Source of the DNA: CAZWLY01 sp964634465
GTDB taxonomy: Bacteria; Desulfobacterota; Desulfarculia; G963662305
NCBI GenBank assembly: GCA_964634465.1
Contig: CAZWLY010000019.1
Location: 1 to 64,000 of the forward strand
Length of the DNA: 64,000 nucleotides
Direction of reading: 5' to 3'
This document shows positions 53,562 to 62,678 of the stretch, piece by piece. Positions within the stretch are counted from its first letter, which is position 1; each line of letters opens with the position of its first letter. The position numbers and the translations under genes are program-made. The notes beneath the pieces are model-generated. The model was not told the DNA's origin, did not search any database, and saw only the letters and a program-made list of their open reading frames with translations.

Positions 53562-56405
53562 ATGGATTCCAGCATGAACAGACCGGTTGTTCCCATTGCT
53601 GTGCTGATTTTAGTCGGCCTGATAGTCGCCCCGTTGGCTCGGGCCGAAACGAGGCTCAGGGTTGGCGTCTATCAGAACCGACCCCTGGTCTTCATGGAGC
53701 ACGGCCGGGCCCAGGGCATCTACCCCGACCTGATCGACTACCTCGCCGCCCGGGAGGGTTGGGAGGTGGAGTACCTCCCCTGCGAGTGGAACGACTGCCT
53801 GAAATACCTGGAGCGGGGCGAGCTGGATCTCATGACCGGCATCGCCTACACCAAGGAGCGGACCAAGCGCTTCGCCTACAACTGGGAAAACGTGATCATC
53901 GAGTGGGGCCAGATCTACGCCCGCCCGGATTCCAACCTCAAATCGATTCTCGACCTGGAGGGCAAGAAGATCGCCGTGCTGACCGGCGACATCTTTTACG
54001 AGAGCCTGAGAAACCTCGTCAAGCGGTTCAATATCAACTGCCGGTTCATCGAGGCGCCGGAGTTGGAGTGGGTTCTCGACATGGTCGCCCAGGGCCGGGT
54101 GGCGGCCGGGGCGGTCAATCGTCTTTACGGCGTCCAGTTCACCGCCGGCTACGATCTCGTCGCCACCCCGATCATCTACTACCCGGTCGAACTGCGCTTC
54201 GCCGCCTACAAGGGCCTCGACAAAAACATCCTGGCCGCCATCGACAACCAACTGATCAAGCTGAAAAAAGACAAGAGCTCGATTTACCACCGGACCTTGG
54301 ATAGGTGGCTGGGCCAGGGAGCGGTGGCCAGGCGCTTCCCGGCCTGGCTCAAGTGGGCCCTGGCCGCGGCCGGCCTCGGGGCCTTGTGGGCGCTGGCGAC
54401 CGCGATCTACCTCCGGGTCCAGGTCAGGCGCCGGACGGCCGAGCTGAAAGCGAAGAACGAGGAGCTGGAGGCCAGCTTGGCCGAACAGCGACGGGTGGAG
54501 CGGGAACTCCAGGTCCAGAAGGCCCGGTTGGAGCGGCTTTTCTCCAGCGCGCCGGAAGGGATCGCCATCGTCGACCAGCGGGATGTGGCGCTCCAGGTGA
54601 ACGAGGAGTTCACCAGGATGTTCGGATACCCGGCCGAGGAGGTGATCGGCCGGCCGCTCAATGACTTGATCGTCCCCGCCGACAAGATTGAGGAATCCAA
54701 TCGTATCACCGAGCTGGTGTGGGCGGGCGAAGACGTGGCGATGGAGACGGTTCGACACCGCAAGGACGGCTCACTCGTCCAGGTCTCCTTGTTGGGGACG
54801 GCGATCAAGTTGGGGGAGGGGCAGATAGGAGCCTTCCTCATCTATCGCGACGTCACCGAGCGCAAGGAGGCCGAGGCGGCCTTGGCCTCGGAGCGGGAAC
54901 GGCTGGCGGTCACGCTTCGCTCCATCGGCGACGGAGTCATCACCACCGACACCGAGGGCCGGATAACGCTGGTCAATCGGGCGGCCGAAGCCCTGACCGG
55001 CTGGCGCCAGTCCGAAGCTCTCGGCCGGAACTTGGAAGAGGTCCTGTGCATCTTCGATCAACACTCCGGCGAGCGGTGCCGCAATCCGGTCGAGCGGGCG
55101 ATGGCTTTGGGCCGGGCGGTCACCCTGGAACGAAACGCCGTGCTCAAAACCAGGGACGGCCGGGAGATATTCATCGCCGATTCCTGCGCCCCGATTCGGG
55201 ATTGGGAGAGCAGGATCGTCGGCGTGGTGGTCGTCTTCCGCGACGCCACCAGCGAGCGCCAGCGGGAGCAGGAACAACTCCGGGCGGACAAGATGGACTC
55301 CCTCGGCGTTTTGGCCGGCGGAATCGCCCACGATTTCAACAACATCCTTTCCGGCGTCATCGGCCACATCTCCCTGGCCAAGTTCCGGGCGGCCTCCAAC
55401 GAGGAGCTGGTCGCCACCTTAAACGAGGCCGAGAAGGCGGCGCTTCGAGCCAAGGGGCTGACCAGACAGTTGTTGACCTTCTCCTCGGGCGGCGCGCCGA
55501 TCAAGGTGACCGCCTCCATCGCCGAGATACTGATCGATTCGCTGGGGTTCGCGTTGAGAGGCTCGAACGTCACCTACACCCTGGAGCTGGAGGAGGAACT
55601 GTGGCCCGTCGAGGCCGACGCCGAGCAGATCTCTCAGGTGATGAACAACCTGATCATCAACGCCGACCAGGCCATGCCCGACGGCGGTCTGGTCCGGGTC
55701 GATGCGGTCAACACCGAACTGGAACCCGGAAACGCCTTCGACCTGAAACCGGGCCGCTACGTGGCCATCACCATCAAGGACCAGGGCCCCGGCATCTCTC
55801 CCGAACACCAGAGCAAGATATTCGACCCTTACTTCACCACCAAGGATTCCGGCAGCGGCCTGGGGCTGTCCACCGCCTACTCCATCGTCGCCAGGCACGG
55901 CGGCCACCTCTCGGTCGTCTCCGAGCTCGGTCAGGGGGCGGTGTTCACCGTCTATCTGCCGGCCAGCGACAAGGCGGCGCCCCCGCCGGAGAGCCGGGAA
56001 GGAGGATTGATGATCGGTCAAGGTCGGGTGTTGGTCATGGACGATGAGAAGGTGGTCACCGACGTGGCCTGCGAGATGCTCGGGGTGCTGGGCTACGAAG
56101 CGGTCGGGGTCGCCAACGGAGAGGAAGCGCTCGAACGCTACGCCGAGGCCTTGGAGGCGGGCCGGCCCTTCGACGTGGTCCTCATGGACCTGACCATTCC
56201 CGGCGGCATGGGCGGCAAGGAGGCGCTGGCCAAACTCAAGGAGATCGACCCCCAGGTCAAGGCCATCGTCTCCTCGGGTTACTCCAACGACCCGCTCATG
56301 TCCCGCTTCGCCGAGTACGGGTTTTCGGGCGTGGTGGCCAAGCCCTACCGCCTGGAGGATTTGGCGGCCGCGGTCAAGAAAGTGCTCAATGAGCCCCGGC
56401 GGTAG
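53562..56405 (+). CDS. Hybrid sensor histidine kinase with family-3 solute-binding sensor domain
   Basis: The protein of about 947 residues has a signal peptide (PVVPIAVLILVGLIVAPLARA), a periplasmic bacterial solute-binding family 3 domain (LRVGVYQNRPLVFMEHGRAQGIYPDLIDYL), a membrane helix (WALAAAGLGALWALATAIYL), a coiled coil, two PAS domains, HisKA with His590 in GGIAHDFNNIL, HATPase_c (NLIINADQAM, GSGLGLSTAYS), and a C-terminal receiver (VVLMDLTIPGG). It probably senses a small amino-acid-like ligand. ATGs at 53562 and 53574 are both possible. Its last 61 bp overlap the convergent glycosyltransferase gene. Confidence 0.9.
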   Translation: MDSSMNRPVVPIAVLILVGLIVAPLARAETRLRVGVYQNRPLVFMEHGRAQGIYPDLIDYLAAREGWEVEYLPCEWNDCLKYLERGELDLMTGIAYTKERTKRFAYNWENVIIEWGQIYARPDSNLKSILDLEGKKIAVLTGDIFYESLRNLVKRFNINCRFIEAPELEWVLDMVAQGRVAAGAVNRLYGVQFTAGYDLVATPIIYYPVELRFAAYKGLDKNILAAIDNQLIKLKKDKSSIYHRTLDRWLGQGAVARRFPAWLKWALAAAGLGALWALATAIYLRVQVRRRTAELKAKNEELEASLAEQRRVERELQVQKARLERLFSSAPEGIAIVDQRDVALQVNEEFTRMFGYPAEEVIGRPLNDLIVPADKIEESNRITELVWAGEDVAMETVRHRKDGSLVQVSLLGTAIKLGEGQIGAFLIYRDVTERKEAEAALASERERLAVTLRSIGDGVITTDTEGRITLVNRAAEALTGWRQSEALGRNLEEVLCIFDQHSGERCRNPVERAMALGRAVTLERNAVLKTRDGREIFIADSCAPIRDWESRIVGVVVVFRDATSERQREQEQLRADKMDSLGVLAGGIAHDFNNILSGVIGHISLAKFRAASNEELVATLNEAEKAALRAKGLTRQLLTFSSGGAPIKVTASIAEILIDSLGFALRGSNVTYTLELEEELWPVEADAEQISQVMNNLIINADQAMPDGGLVRVDAVNTELEPGNAFDLKPGRYVAITIKDQGPGISPEHQSKIFDPYFTTKDSGSGLGLSTAYSIVARHGGHLSVVSELGQGAVFTVYLPASDKAAPPPESREGGLMIGQGRVLVMDDEKVVTDVACEMLGVLGYEAVGVANGEEALERYAEALEAGRPFDVVLMDLTIPGGMGGKEALAKLKEIDPQVKAIVSSGYSNDPLMSRFAEYGFSGVVAKPYRLEDLAAAVKKVLNEPRR

Positions 56406-57115
56406 ATTCTGGCCAAGGTGGCCGAGTCGATTCCTAGGTGAAAACCGACTATGATCACCTGGTTGAGCCACCAGGTTCTGAAGGGCCCTTTTCCCCGCCA
56501 CCGCCGGGCCGAGGTGAGCGCCCCGGCCGGCGCGATTCTGATCCGGCCCAGCCGCTTCAACCGCTTGACCAGGGCGTAGTCGTCCATCAGGGCCAACTCG
56601 GGGAAGCCGCCGGCCCGGTCGAACATCCGCCGGGTCATGAACAGGGCCTGATCGCCATAGGGCAGTTGGAAAAATCGGGACCTGAGCTGGGCGCCGAACT
56701 CCATCAGGCGCAGGCTCGAACGCCCGTCGTCGATCAAGAGCCGGAAGGCGCCGGCCGCCGTGTTGGGCCGGGCCAGGGTGCGGCGGACGTGATCGGGCCA
56801 GTCGAGGGGCAGGAGCGTGTCGGCGTGGAGAAAGAGCAGGATGTCGGCCTTGGTCGCCGCCGCACCGGCGTTGAGTTGGGCCGCCCGGCCGCCGGGGACG
56901 ACGATCGCCTCCGCGCCCAGGCTTTCGGCCAGGGGGACGGTGGCGTCACTCGAACCGCCGTCGGCGACGACGATCCGCACCGGCTCGCCGCACTCCCGGA
57001 CCCGGGCGATGGTCCGGCCCAGCCGGGCTTCCTCGTTGAGAGAGGGGATGACGACGGCGATGCCGGGCTCCGCCGCCGGGCCGATCCTGTGGCGTCCTGT
57101 GCTCAAGAAAGTCAA
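56345..57115 (-). CDS. TIGR04283-type family 2 glycosyltransferase
   Basis: The 256-residue GT-A fold enzyme has the nucleotide-binding start IAVVIPSLNEEARLG, VVADGGSSDAT, the metal-binding-type LLFLHADTLLPLDW, and the acceptor-side ELALMDDYALVKRLKRLG. This family (TIGR04283) usually occurs beside TIGR04282 transferases and is annotated with arsenosugar biosynthesis; the sugar and acceptor here are not known. A TTG start immediately after the TAG stop of the GNAT gene suggests translational coupling. The C-terminal coding end overlaps the convergent kinase by 61 bp. Confidence 0.83.
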   Translation of the reverse strand: MTFLSTGRHRIGPAAEPGIAVVIPSLNEEARLGRTIARVRECGEPVRIVVADGGSSDATVPLAESLGAEAIVVPGGRAAQLNAGAAATKADILLFLHADTLLPLDWPDHVRRTLARPNTAAGAFRLLIDDGRSSLRLMEFGAQLRSRFFQLPYGDQALFMTRRMFDRAGGFPELALMDDYALVKRLKRLGRIRIAPAGALTSARRWRGKGPFRTWWLNQVIIVGFHLGIDSATLARIYRRGSLSTFLTAAAKSSRR

Positions 57116-57640
57116 CTAACCCTGGGCCGTTGGTTCGGCCGGACCGTAGAGGTACATCTGCTCGGTGATGGCGTTTCCCCACTTCTCGACCGGGACCTCG
57201 GCGTGTAGCCTGAACCCGGCCCGCTCGTAGAGAACCCGGGCCACCTCCAACCCCTTGAAGGTCCACAGATGGACCCTCACCTGGCCGACCCGGCGGCAAA
57301 ACGCCATCGCCTCGTCCATCAGCAACCGGCCCACACCCCGGCCCTGGAACCGCTCATCGACGATGAACCATCTCAGCCGCGCTCCGTGTTGGCCGGATTG
57401 CCGGCCGTCGATGGCGATCGCCCCGGCGAACTCGTCGCCGACCAACGCCGCCCAGAAGCCGTCCCTGCTTTCGTCGAAGCCGGCCATGAACTCGGACAGC
57501 TCCCGGCCGACCTGGGTTTCGAAGGAGATATCGAAGCCCCAGTGCCGGGCGTAGTAGACGGCGTGGAGCTCGACGATCTTGCCGATGACGCCGGGAAAAT
57601 AACCGGTCAGGCGCGCCTTTCCCGGAGGTGAAGAGTCCAT
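57116..57640 (-). CDS. GNAT family N-acetyltransferase
   Basis: The 174-residue protein has the acetyl-CoA binding motif RFQGRGVGRLLMDEA (about 95-109) and the beta-4/beta-5 core (LRWFIVDE, VRVHLWTFKG). The N-terminal half (SFETQVGRELSEFMAGFDESRDGFW) resembles acetyltransferases that are often fused to MarR regulators. The substrate is unknown. It is co-directional with, and coupled to, the glycosyltransferase gene. Confidence 0.85.
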   Translation of the reverse strand: MDSSPPGKARLTGYFPGVIGKIVELHAVYYARHWGFDISFETQVGRELSEFMAGFDESRDGFWAALVGDEFAGAIAIDGRQSGQHGARLRWFIVDERFQGRGVGRLLMDEAMAFCRRVGQVRVHLWTFKGLEVARVLYERAGFRLHAEVPVEKWGNAITEQMYLYGPAEPTAQG

Positions 57641-57730
57641 GGCCGTCGCTCCCGAGAGTTTGTCGTCCTAAGGGCCGTTTGAGGCTCGTTTTCTGATTAT
57701 ATAGCACGCCGGAAGGGGGTTCCCGAACAG

Positions 57731-58366
57731 CTAACCGGAGCCGAGCTTGTCCCTGATCGCCGCCAGGTCCGGGGGCCGGTCCACGTCGGCCAGTTCGTCT
57801 ACAAGGGCGACGGCGAGATTCATCTCCCGGGCCCGCTTAAGGGTGACCTCGGCCGTCCGATCGGTGGACCAGGGGATGTCGGTGAACAGCTCGGGTAAGG
57901 GCCGTTTGAGGCCGATCAAGTAGTAGCCGCCGTCGGCGGCCGGTCCGAGGACCACCTCGGCCCGCTCGAGCGCCTCGAAGGCCCGCTCGAGGACGCTTGC
58001 GCTCAGGTCGATGACGTCGGTCCCGATCAGAACCGCGGCCGCCACGCCGGGCTCGAAGGCGGCCTCGAAGGCGGCCGCCAGGCGTCGCCCCAACCCTTCG
58101 CCCCGTTGGGGACGAAAGGCGAGGTCCTTCCCCAGCCAGGCGGCCATCTTGTCCGGGTCGCCGCCGGCGTAATGGACCTCCAGGTCCGTCCCCCGCCCCT
58201 GGCAGAGCAACCGGGCCTGAGCGACGACCCGCTCGGCCAGCCGGCGCTGCAGGTCGGCCGCGCCCTGGGGGCCCAAGGCCGGTATGAGCCGGGTCTTGGT
58301 CCGGCCCGGCTCGGGATAGCGGGTGAAGACGATCAGTTTTTCGCTCGGCGTCACGGCGCTGACCAC
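57731..58366 (-). CDS. TIGR04282-type glycosyltransferase (DUF2064, CofC-like)
   Basis: The 211-residue nucleotidyl/glycosyl transferase-like fold has LIVFTRYPEPGRTKTRL at the N terminus, ERVVAQARLLCQG, a GEGLGRRLAAAFEAAF segment, the acidic IGTDVIDLSASVLERAF, and GPAADGGYYLIGL. The family is TIGR04282, named for arsenosugar biosynthesis clusters. Possible starts are GTG at 58366 or GTG at 58354; neither has a clear ribosome binding site. It is paired with the TIGR04283 gene 616 bp downstream on the same strand. Confidence 0.83.
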   Translation of the reverse strand: MVSAVTPSEKLIVFTRYPEPGRTKTRLIPALGPQGAADLQRRLAERVVAQARLLCQGRGTDLEVHYAGGDPDKMAAWLGKDLAFRPQRGEGLGRRLAAAFEAAFEPGVAAAVLIGTDVIDLSASVLERAFEALERAEVVLGPAADGGYYLIGLKRPLPELFTDIPWSTDRTAEVTLKRAREMNLAVALVDELADVDRPPDLAAIRDKLGSG

Positions 58367-58616
58367 AACTTTTCTGAAAGGGCTCGGCGTCTCAAGGCGG
58401 AGCGGGTAAGCGCCGGGGTGAGCCCCCAGGCGGGGCGCATTTCGGGTTGGGCCTCGGGGCGCCTAGATTCTTCCCTGCCGGGAGAGGGCGGGGCGGGGTC
58501 CGCCTGGCCGGGGCCGATTTCCCGCCTCGTGGTCGCCGTCCTCCCTTCCTCAAGAGCCGCCTGCTCGTCTTTCATGATCATCCGCCCGCCGGACCGTGCT
58601 CCGCTCGCCCCAAGGG

Positions 58617-60128
58617 CTACAGCTTTCGCTTCAACCAGACCTTGAGCCATTTCCGGGCTCTGGGCGTCAACCGGGTCCGGTTGTAGGCCCCGGCCGCCTG
58701 TTTCAGGGCCATGGCCAGGGTCGGGTAGGGCTGAATGATCTCGGCCAGGGTCTTCAACCCGACCCCGCCGGCCATGGCCACCGTCACTTGGCCGATCAGC
58801 TCGCCGGCCATGGCCGAGCAGATGGTCGCACCCAATATCTTGTCGCTCCCTTTCTTGACGTAGAGTTTGACGAAGCCGTTCTCCCGGCCGTCGGCCACGG
58901 CCCGATCGACCTGGTCGAGATCGACCTTGAACGTCTCCAACTCGATCCCCTGCTCCTCGGCCTGGGCCGGGGTGAGGCCGACGTGGGCCACTTCGGGATC
59001 GGTGTAGGTGCACCAGGGGATTATCAGCGACGACAGCTTCTTGCGTCCGGCGAAGAGGGCGTTTTGGATGACGATCCGGGCCGCGGCGTCGGCGGTGTGG
59101 GTGAACTTCAGCGGCAGGCAGACATCGCCGGTGGCGTAGATGTTGGGGTTGGTCGTCCGGAGTCGATCATCGACCTTGACCCCACGCTCATCGTACTCCA
59201 CCCCGGCCGCCTCCAGGCCCAGATCGGTCACGTTGGGCGTTCGACCGGCGGCGACCAGGATCTCGTCGGCGGCCACGGCCAGCTCCTGGCCGTCGATTGC
59301 GAGGTGGATCACCTTGTCCCCGTCCCGGCGCTCGATGCGTTTGTAGGTCGATCGGAGCAGCAGCCTCACCCCGTCGGCCGACAGCGCTTCGGCGACGATG
59401 GCCGTCGCGTCCGTGTCCTCCCTGGGCATGATCCGCTCCGAGCGGCCGCAGAGGTAGACCTGGCTGCCCAACCGCTGAAAGGCCTGGGCCAGTTCGCAGC
59501 CCAGCGGGCCGGGGCCGATCACGGCCAGGGAGCCGGGCCGCTCGGTCAGCTCGAAGACTGTCTCGTTGGTCAGGTAGCCGGTCTCGGCCAGGCCGGGAAT
59601 CGGCGGGGCCGAGGCCCTGGCCCCGGTGGCGATGAGGGCCTTTCTGAACTTGAGCCTCCGGCCGCCCACCTCGATCGTGTCCGGCCCGGTGAAGCGACCC
59701 CGGCCCAGAAAGACGTCCACGCCGTGCTCTCGACAGCGGCGGGCCGAGTCGTTGACGCTGATTTTGGCCCGCACCGCCCGCATCCGTTCCATGACCGCAG
59801 CGAAGTCGGGCTCGGGCGGGGCCGCGTTTATCCCCAGCCGGGCCGCGTTTTTGATCTCGGCCGCCGCCCTGGCCGAGCGGATGAGCGCCTTGGAGGGCAC
59901 GCAGCCCACGTTCAGGCAATCGCCGCCCATGAGGTGGGCTTCGACCAGGGCCACCTTGGCCCCCAACCCGGCCGCGCCGATGGCCGAGACCAGTCCGGCC
60001 GTACCCGCGCCGAGAACGACCAGATTGTACCTCGCCGCCGGGGTCGGGTTTTGCCAGTCGGCCGGGTGGACGTTGTCGATCAGGGTCCGGTTGTGGACGT
60101 CGTCGGGCGACACCTTGGCCCGGCCCAT
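58617..60128 (-). CDS. Mercuric reductase-like FAD-dependent pyridine nucleotide-disulfide oxidoreductase
   Basis: The 503-residue protein has the FAD motif LVVLGAGTAGLVSAIGAAGLG, the redox-active pair Cys71/Cys76 in GGDCLNVGCVPSKAL, a second nucleotide-binding motif (AVIGPGPLGCELAQAF), IYATGDV, and a C-terminal dimerisation domain ending AEIIQPYPTLAMALKQAA rather than the His-Glu pair of lipoamide dehydrogenase. It lacks the N-terminal HMA domain and C-terminal CC pair of true MerA. Reductases of this type typically lie beside a VTT/TVP38 membrane protein, as here. AAGGAG precedes the ATG. The physiological substrate is unknown. Confidence 0.85.
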   Translation of the reverse strand: MGRAKVSPDDVHNRTLIDNVHPADWQNPTPAARYNLVVLGAGTAGLVSAIGAAGLGAKVALVEAHLMGGDCLNVGCVPSKALIRSARAAAEIKNAARLGINAAPPEPDFAAVMERMRAVRAKISVNDSARRCREHGVDVFLGRGRFTGPDTIEVGGRRLKFRKALIATGARASAPPIPGLAETGYLTNETVFELTERPGSLAVIGPGPLGCELAQAFQRLGSQVYLCGRSERIMPREDTDATAIVAEALSADGVRLLLRSTYKRIERRDGDKVIHLAIDGQELAVAADEILVAAGRTPNVTDLGLEAAGVEYDERGVKVDDRLRTTNPNIYATGDVCLPLKFTHTADAAARIVIQNALFAGRKKLSSLIIPWCTYTDPEVAHVGLTPAQAEEQGIELETFKVDLDQVDRAVADGRENGFVKLYVKKGSDKILGATICSAMAGELIGQVTVAMAGGVGLKTLAEIIQPYPTLAMALKQAAGAYNRTRLTPRARKWLKVWLKRKL

Positions 60129-60129
60129 T

Positions 60130-60855
60130 TCAATCTCCTTTTCCGGCGCTTCCCTGGGCCGCCCTCCCCTTGAGCCGCTTTCTGGCCTGGGGCACGATGA
60201 CGGCCAGCAAGGCGACGACGAAGGCCAGCACCCCGAGGTGAACCCAAGGCACCCGCCCGGCCTTGATCGCCTCGGTGACCGCGCCGGCCCCGCTGACGTA
60301 GAGCACCGTACCGGGCAGCATGCACAGCCACGACCAGCCGACGTAGGTCAGGAACCTGACCCTGGTCAACCCGAAGGCGTAGTTCAAAAGATTGAAGGGG
60401 AAGAGGGGCACCAGCCTGGTTACGGCGACGATGATCGCTCCCTGCTCCTCGGTCAACTTGTCGAGCCGCTGGAATTTCTCCCGGCCGGCCAGCCACTTGG
60501 AGACGGCGTCCCGGGCCAGGTAGCGGCCGACCAGAAAGGCCAGGGCCGCACCCAGGGTGGCGGCGTTGATCACCAGCACCGAGCCCCAGAAGGCGCCGAA
60601 GATCACGCCGGCGACGATGCTTATCGCCGAGCCGGGCAGGGCGGCCACGGTGGCGGCGACGTAGAGCAGGATGAAGACGACCGGCCCCCAGAATCCGGCT
60701 CCCTCGATCCAGCCCTGGAGCCGGCCGATCTTCTCGCCCAGGCCCAGAAAGGGCGACGCGGCCATGATTGTCGCCACCGCGGCCAGCAGGATGATCGCCC
60801 GCCAGGGGATGTTTTTCCGGCCCGCTTGGGGAGCGTCGGTGCTTGTCGGCGGCAT
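60130..60855 (-). CDS. TVP38/TMEM64 (VTT/DedA superfamily) membrane protein
   Basis: The 241-residue protein has about five to six membrane helices and the VTT motif GSAISIVAGVIFGAFWGSVLV, then VTRLVPLFPFNLLNYAFGLT. Members act as lipid scramblase or transporter-like proteins. The ATG at 60855 is chosen for GAGAGGGG upstream; the longer frame to 60993 starts with non-conserved residues. The stop codon is one base before the reductase ATG, so the two are co-translated. Confidence 0.85.
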   Translation of the reverse strand: MPPTSTDAPQAGRKNIPWRAIILLAAVATIMAASPFLGLGEKIGRLQGWIEGAGFWGPVVFILLYVAATVAALPGSAISIVAGVIFGAFWGSVLVINAATLGAALAFLVGRYLARDAVSKWLAGREKFQRLDKLTEEQGAIIVAVTRLVPLFPFNLLNYAFGLTRVRFLTYVGWSWLCMLPGTVLYVSGAGAVTEAIKAGRVPWVHLGVLAFVVALLAVIVPQARKRLKGRAAQGSAGKGD

Positions 60856-61136
60856 GGCCCCTCTCGTGAACCGGTCGACAGATCGGCGGCGGCGATGGCC
60901 GGCGGAAAATATTATCAAAAAAATCAATAAGCTGCCGAGCCGGAGCGAATCGATCGCTGCCAAGAGTATATAGCCGGTCTCAAGTCGCCGCAAGCCGAGC
61001 GAGGGCGGCCCCCGCCCGTTGACACCCGACCGGACGATGGTACAAAAAGGTATGGACTCGGGTCCGATCGGGCTTTGATCGAGTAAAGAAGAAGCCCGTC
61101 GGCCACAGCCGCCACCCCAGTCAGGAGCGAAAATTC

Positions 61137-61469
61137 ATGGACACTTACTACGACCCGGCGGATCTCTCCCGCTTCGAGGAGGTCGGCAAGGACGCCCCCG
61201 AGCTGGCCAAGAAGTTCTTCGATTACTACGGGGCCGTCTTCGCCGAGGGCGAGTTGAGCGAGCGCGAGAAGGCCCTCATCGCCCTGGCCGTGGCCCACGC
61301 CGTCCAGTGTCCCTACTGCATCGACGCCTACACCCAGGCCTGCCTGGAGAAAGGCAGCAACCTGGCCGAGATGACCGAGGCTCTCCACGTGGCCAACGCC
61401 ATCAGGGGCGGGGCGTCGTTGGTCCACGGCGTCCAGATGCGCAAGGTCGCCGAAAAGCTGTCGATGTAG
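61137..61469 (+). CDS. Carboxymuconolactone decarboxylase/AhpD-like protein (arsenosugar cluster type)
   Basis: The 110-residue all-helical protein has the AhpD redox pair Cys58/Cys61 in HAVQCPYCIDAYTQ and EREKALIALAVAHA before it. AhpD-like proteins of this form are listed as arsenosugar biosynthesis-associated peroxidase-like proteins when next to ArsS, which follows 11 bp downstream. It is probably a thiol peroxidase or disulfide reductase partner; the role is inferred from the neighbour. Confidence 0.85.
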   Translation: MDTYYDPADLSRFEEVGKDAPELAKKFFDYYGAVFAEGELSEREKALIALAVAHAVQCPYCIDAYTQACLEKGSNLAEMTEALHVANAIRGGASLVHGVQMRKVAEKLSM

Positions 61470-61480
61470 GGGAATCGGTC

Positions 61481-62497
61481 GTGCCCCGGCCCGCCGCCCT
61501 CACGGCCCAAGGACGGATCGAGACGGCCGGCGAATCGCCGGCGGTGGAGCCCTTCGCACGGGCCTTGAGCCGCCGCGGCCTGGAACTCAGGCGGGGCGAG
61601 ACCGACACCCTCCAGATCAACGTCGGGCTGAGGTGCAATCAGACCTGTCGCCACTGTCACTTGAACGCCGGTCCGGGACGAAGAGAGATCATGGACCGAG
61701 AGACGATAGAGCGGGTCATCGACTTCGCCCGGCGGGGTGGATTTTCGACGATCGACGTCACCGGCGGCGCGCCGGAACTAAACCCCGACCTGCCCTACCT
61801 CCTCGAGAGAGTCAGGCCGCTGGCCGAGAAGGTGATGGTCAGGGCCAACCTGACCGCCCTGGCTCAACCCGGCCGGGAAGGGTTGCTGGAGCTTTTCCGC
61901 GACCTGATGATTACGGTGGTCGCCTCCTTTCCCTCGCTTTCCGAGTCCCAAGCCGACGCCCAGCGGGGCGAGGGCGTGTTTGCGCGCTCGATCGAAACGT
62001 TCAACAAGCTCTGCGCCCTGGGCTACGGCCGGGAGGGCTCGGGCCTGGAGCTGAACCTGGTCTCCAACCCGACCGGGGCGTTTCTGCCGCCCGAGCAGGC
62101 CCAGGCCGAGAAGCGCTTCCGCCGCCGGCTCTACGACAGGTGGGGGGTCGTTTTCAACAACCTCTTTACCTTCGCCAACGTCCCCCTGGGTCGCTTTCGG
62201 GACTGGTTGATCGAGTCGGGCAACCTGGACGGCTACCTGGCCAGGCTGGCCGACAAGTTCAACCCCTGCGCCCTTGACGGGGTAATGTGCCGGACGCTGG
62301 TCTCGGTCGATTGGAACGGGCGTCTCTACGACTGCGATTTCAACCTGGCGGCCGGGATACCCCTGGGCGGGAACCAGGTCCACGTCTCGGAGATGGCGGC
62401 CAAGCCCGAGCCAGGCTCGCTCATCGCCGTCGGCGATCACTGCTACACCTGCAGCGCCGGGGCCGGGTTCACCTGAGGCGGGGCGATCGTGACCTGA
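61481..62497 (+). CDS. arsS: ArsS radical SAM protein with probable C-terminal selenocysteine
   Basis: The radical SAM enzyme family TIGR04167 (ArsS) is linked to arsenosugar synthesis. The 4Fe-4S motif is RCNQTCRHC (Cys52, Cys56, Cys59), with the later family Cys positions (NPCALDGVMC, RLYDCDF, HCYTC). The first stop would be TGA at 62474-62476, giving 331 residues ending SAGAGFT. Family members continue here as a short tail of the type GAGSS-C/U-GGA. Reading TGA as Sec332 gives U-GGAIVT and a second TGA at 62495-62497, matching that tail. A 7-bp stem with a GGUC loop lies 21 nt after the UGA. The GTG start has GGGGA upstream. It is co-transcribed with the AhpD-like gene. Confidence 0.85.
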
Positions 62498-62508
62498 GGT
62501 CTCGGGTC
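62491..62508 (+). promoter_or_regulatory. Candidate SECIS stem-loop of arsS
   Basis: GACCUGA pairs with UCGGGUC (seven pairs, one G-U) around the loop GGUC at 62498-62501. The loop begins 21 nt after the UGA, the spacing expected for bacterial SECIS elements, and equals the loop found after the rhodanese UGA. Confidence 0.65.
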
Positions 62509-62678
62509 GTATTGTATAGCATCTTCCTGATCTTCAAAACCGTCACCACGTCTTGCCATAAGCCAAGCAAATTGGTAGATTAGTGGAGTAAAAGACGACG
62601 CAATTGGAAACGAACTATATGAAAAAGACTTTAGGGACGAATATGGGTATGGTTGTTAACAATAGAGAAGTAGAGCGA

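Noticed and set aside
58351..58581. Possible 76-codon minus-strand ORF between the reductase and the TIGR04282 gene
   Set aside because: It is Pro/Arg-rich, has no ribosome binding site and overlaps the TIGR04282 start; I could not support it.
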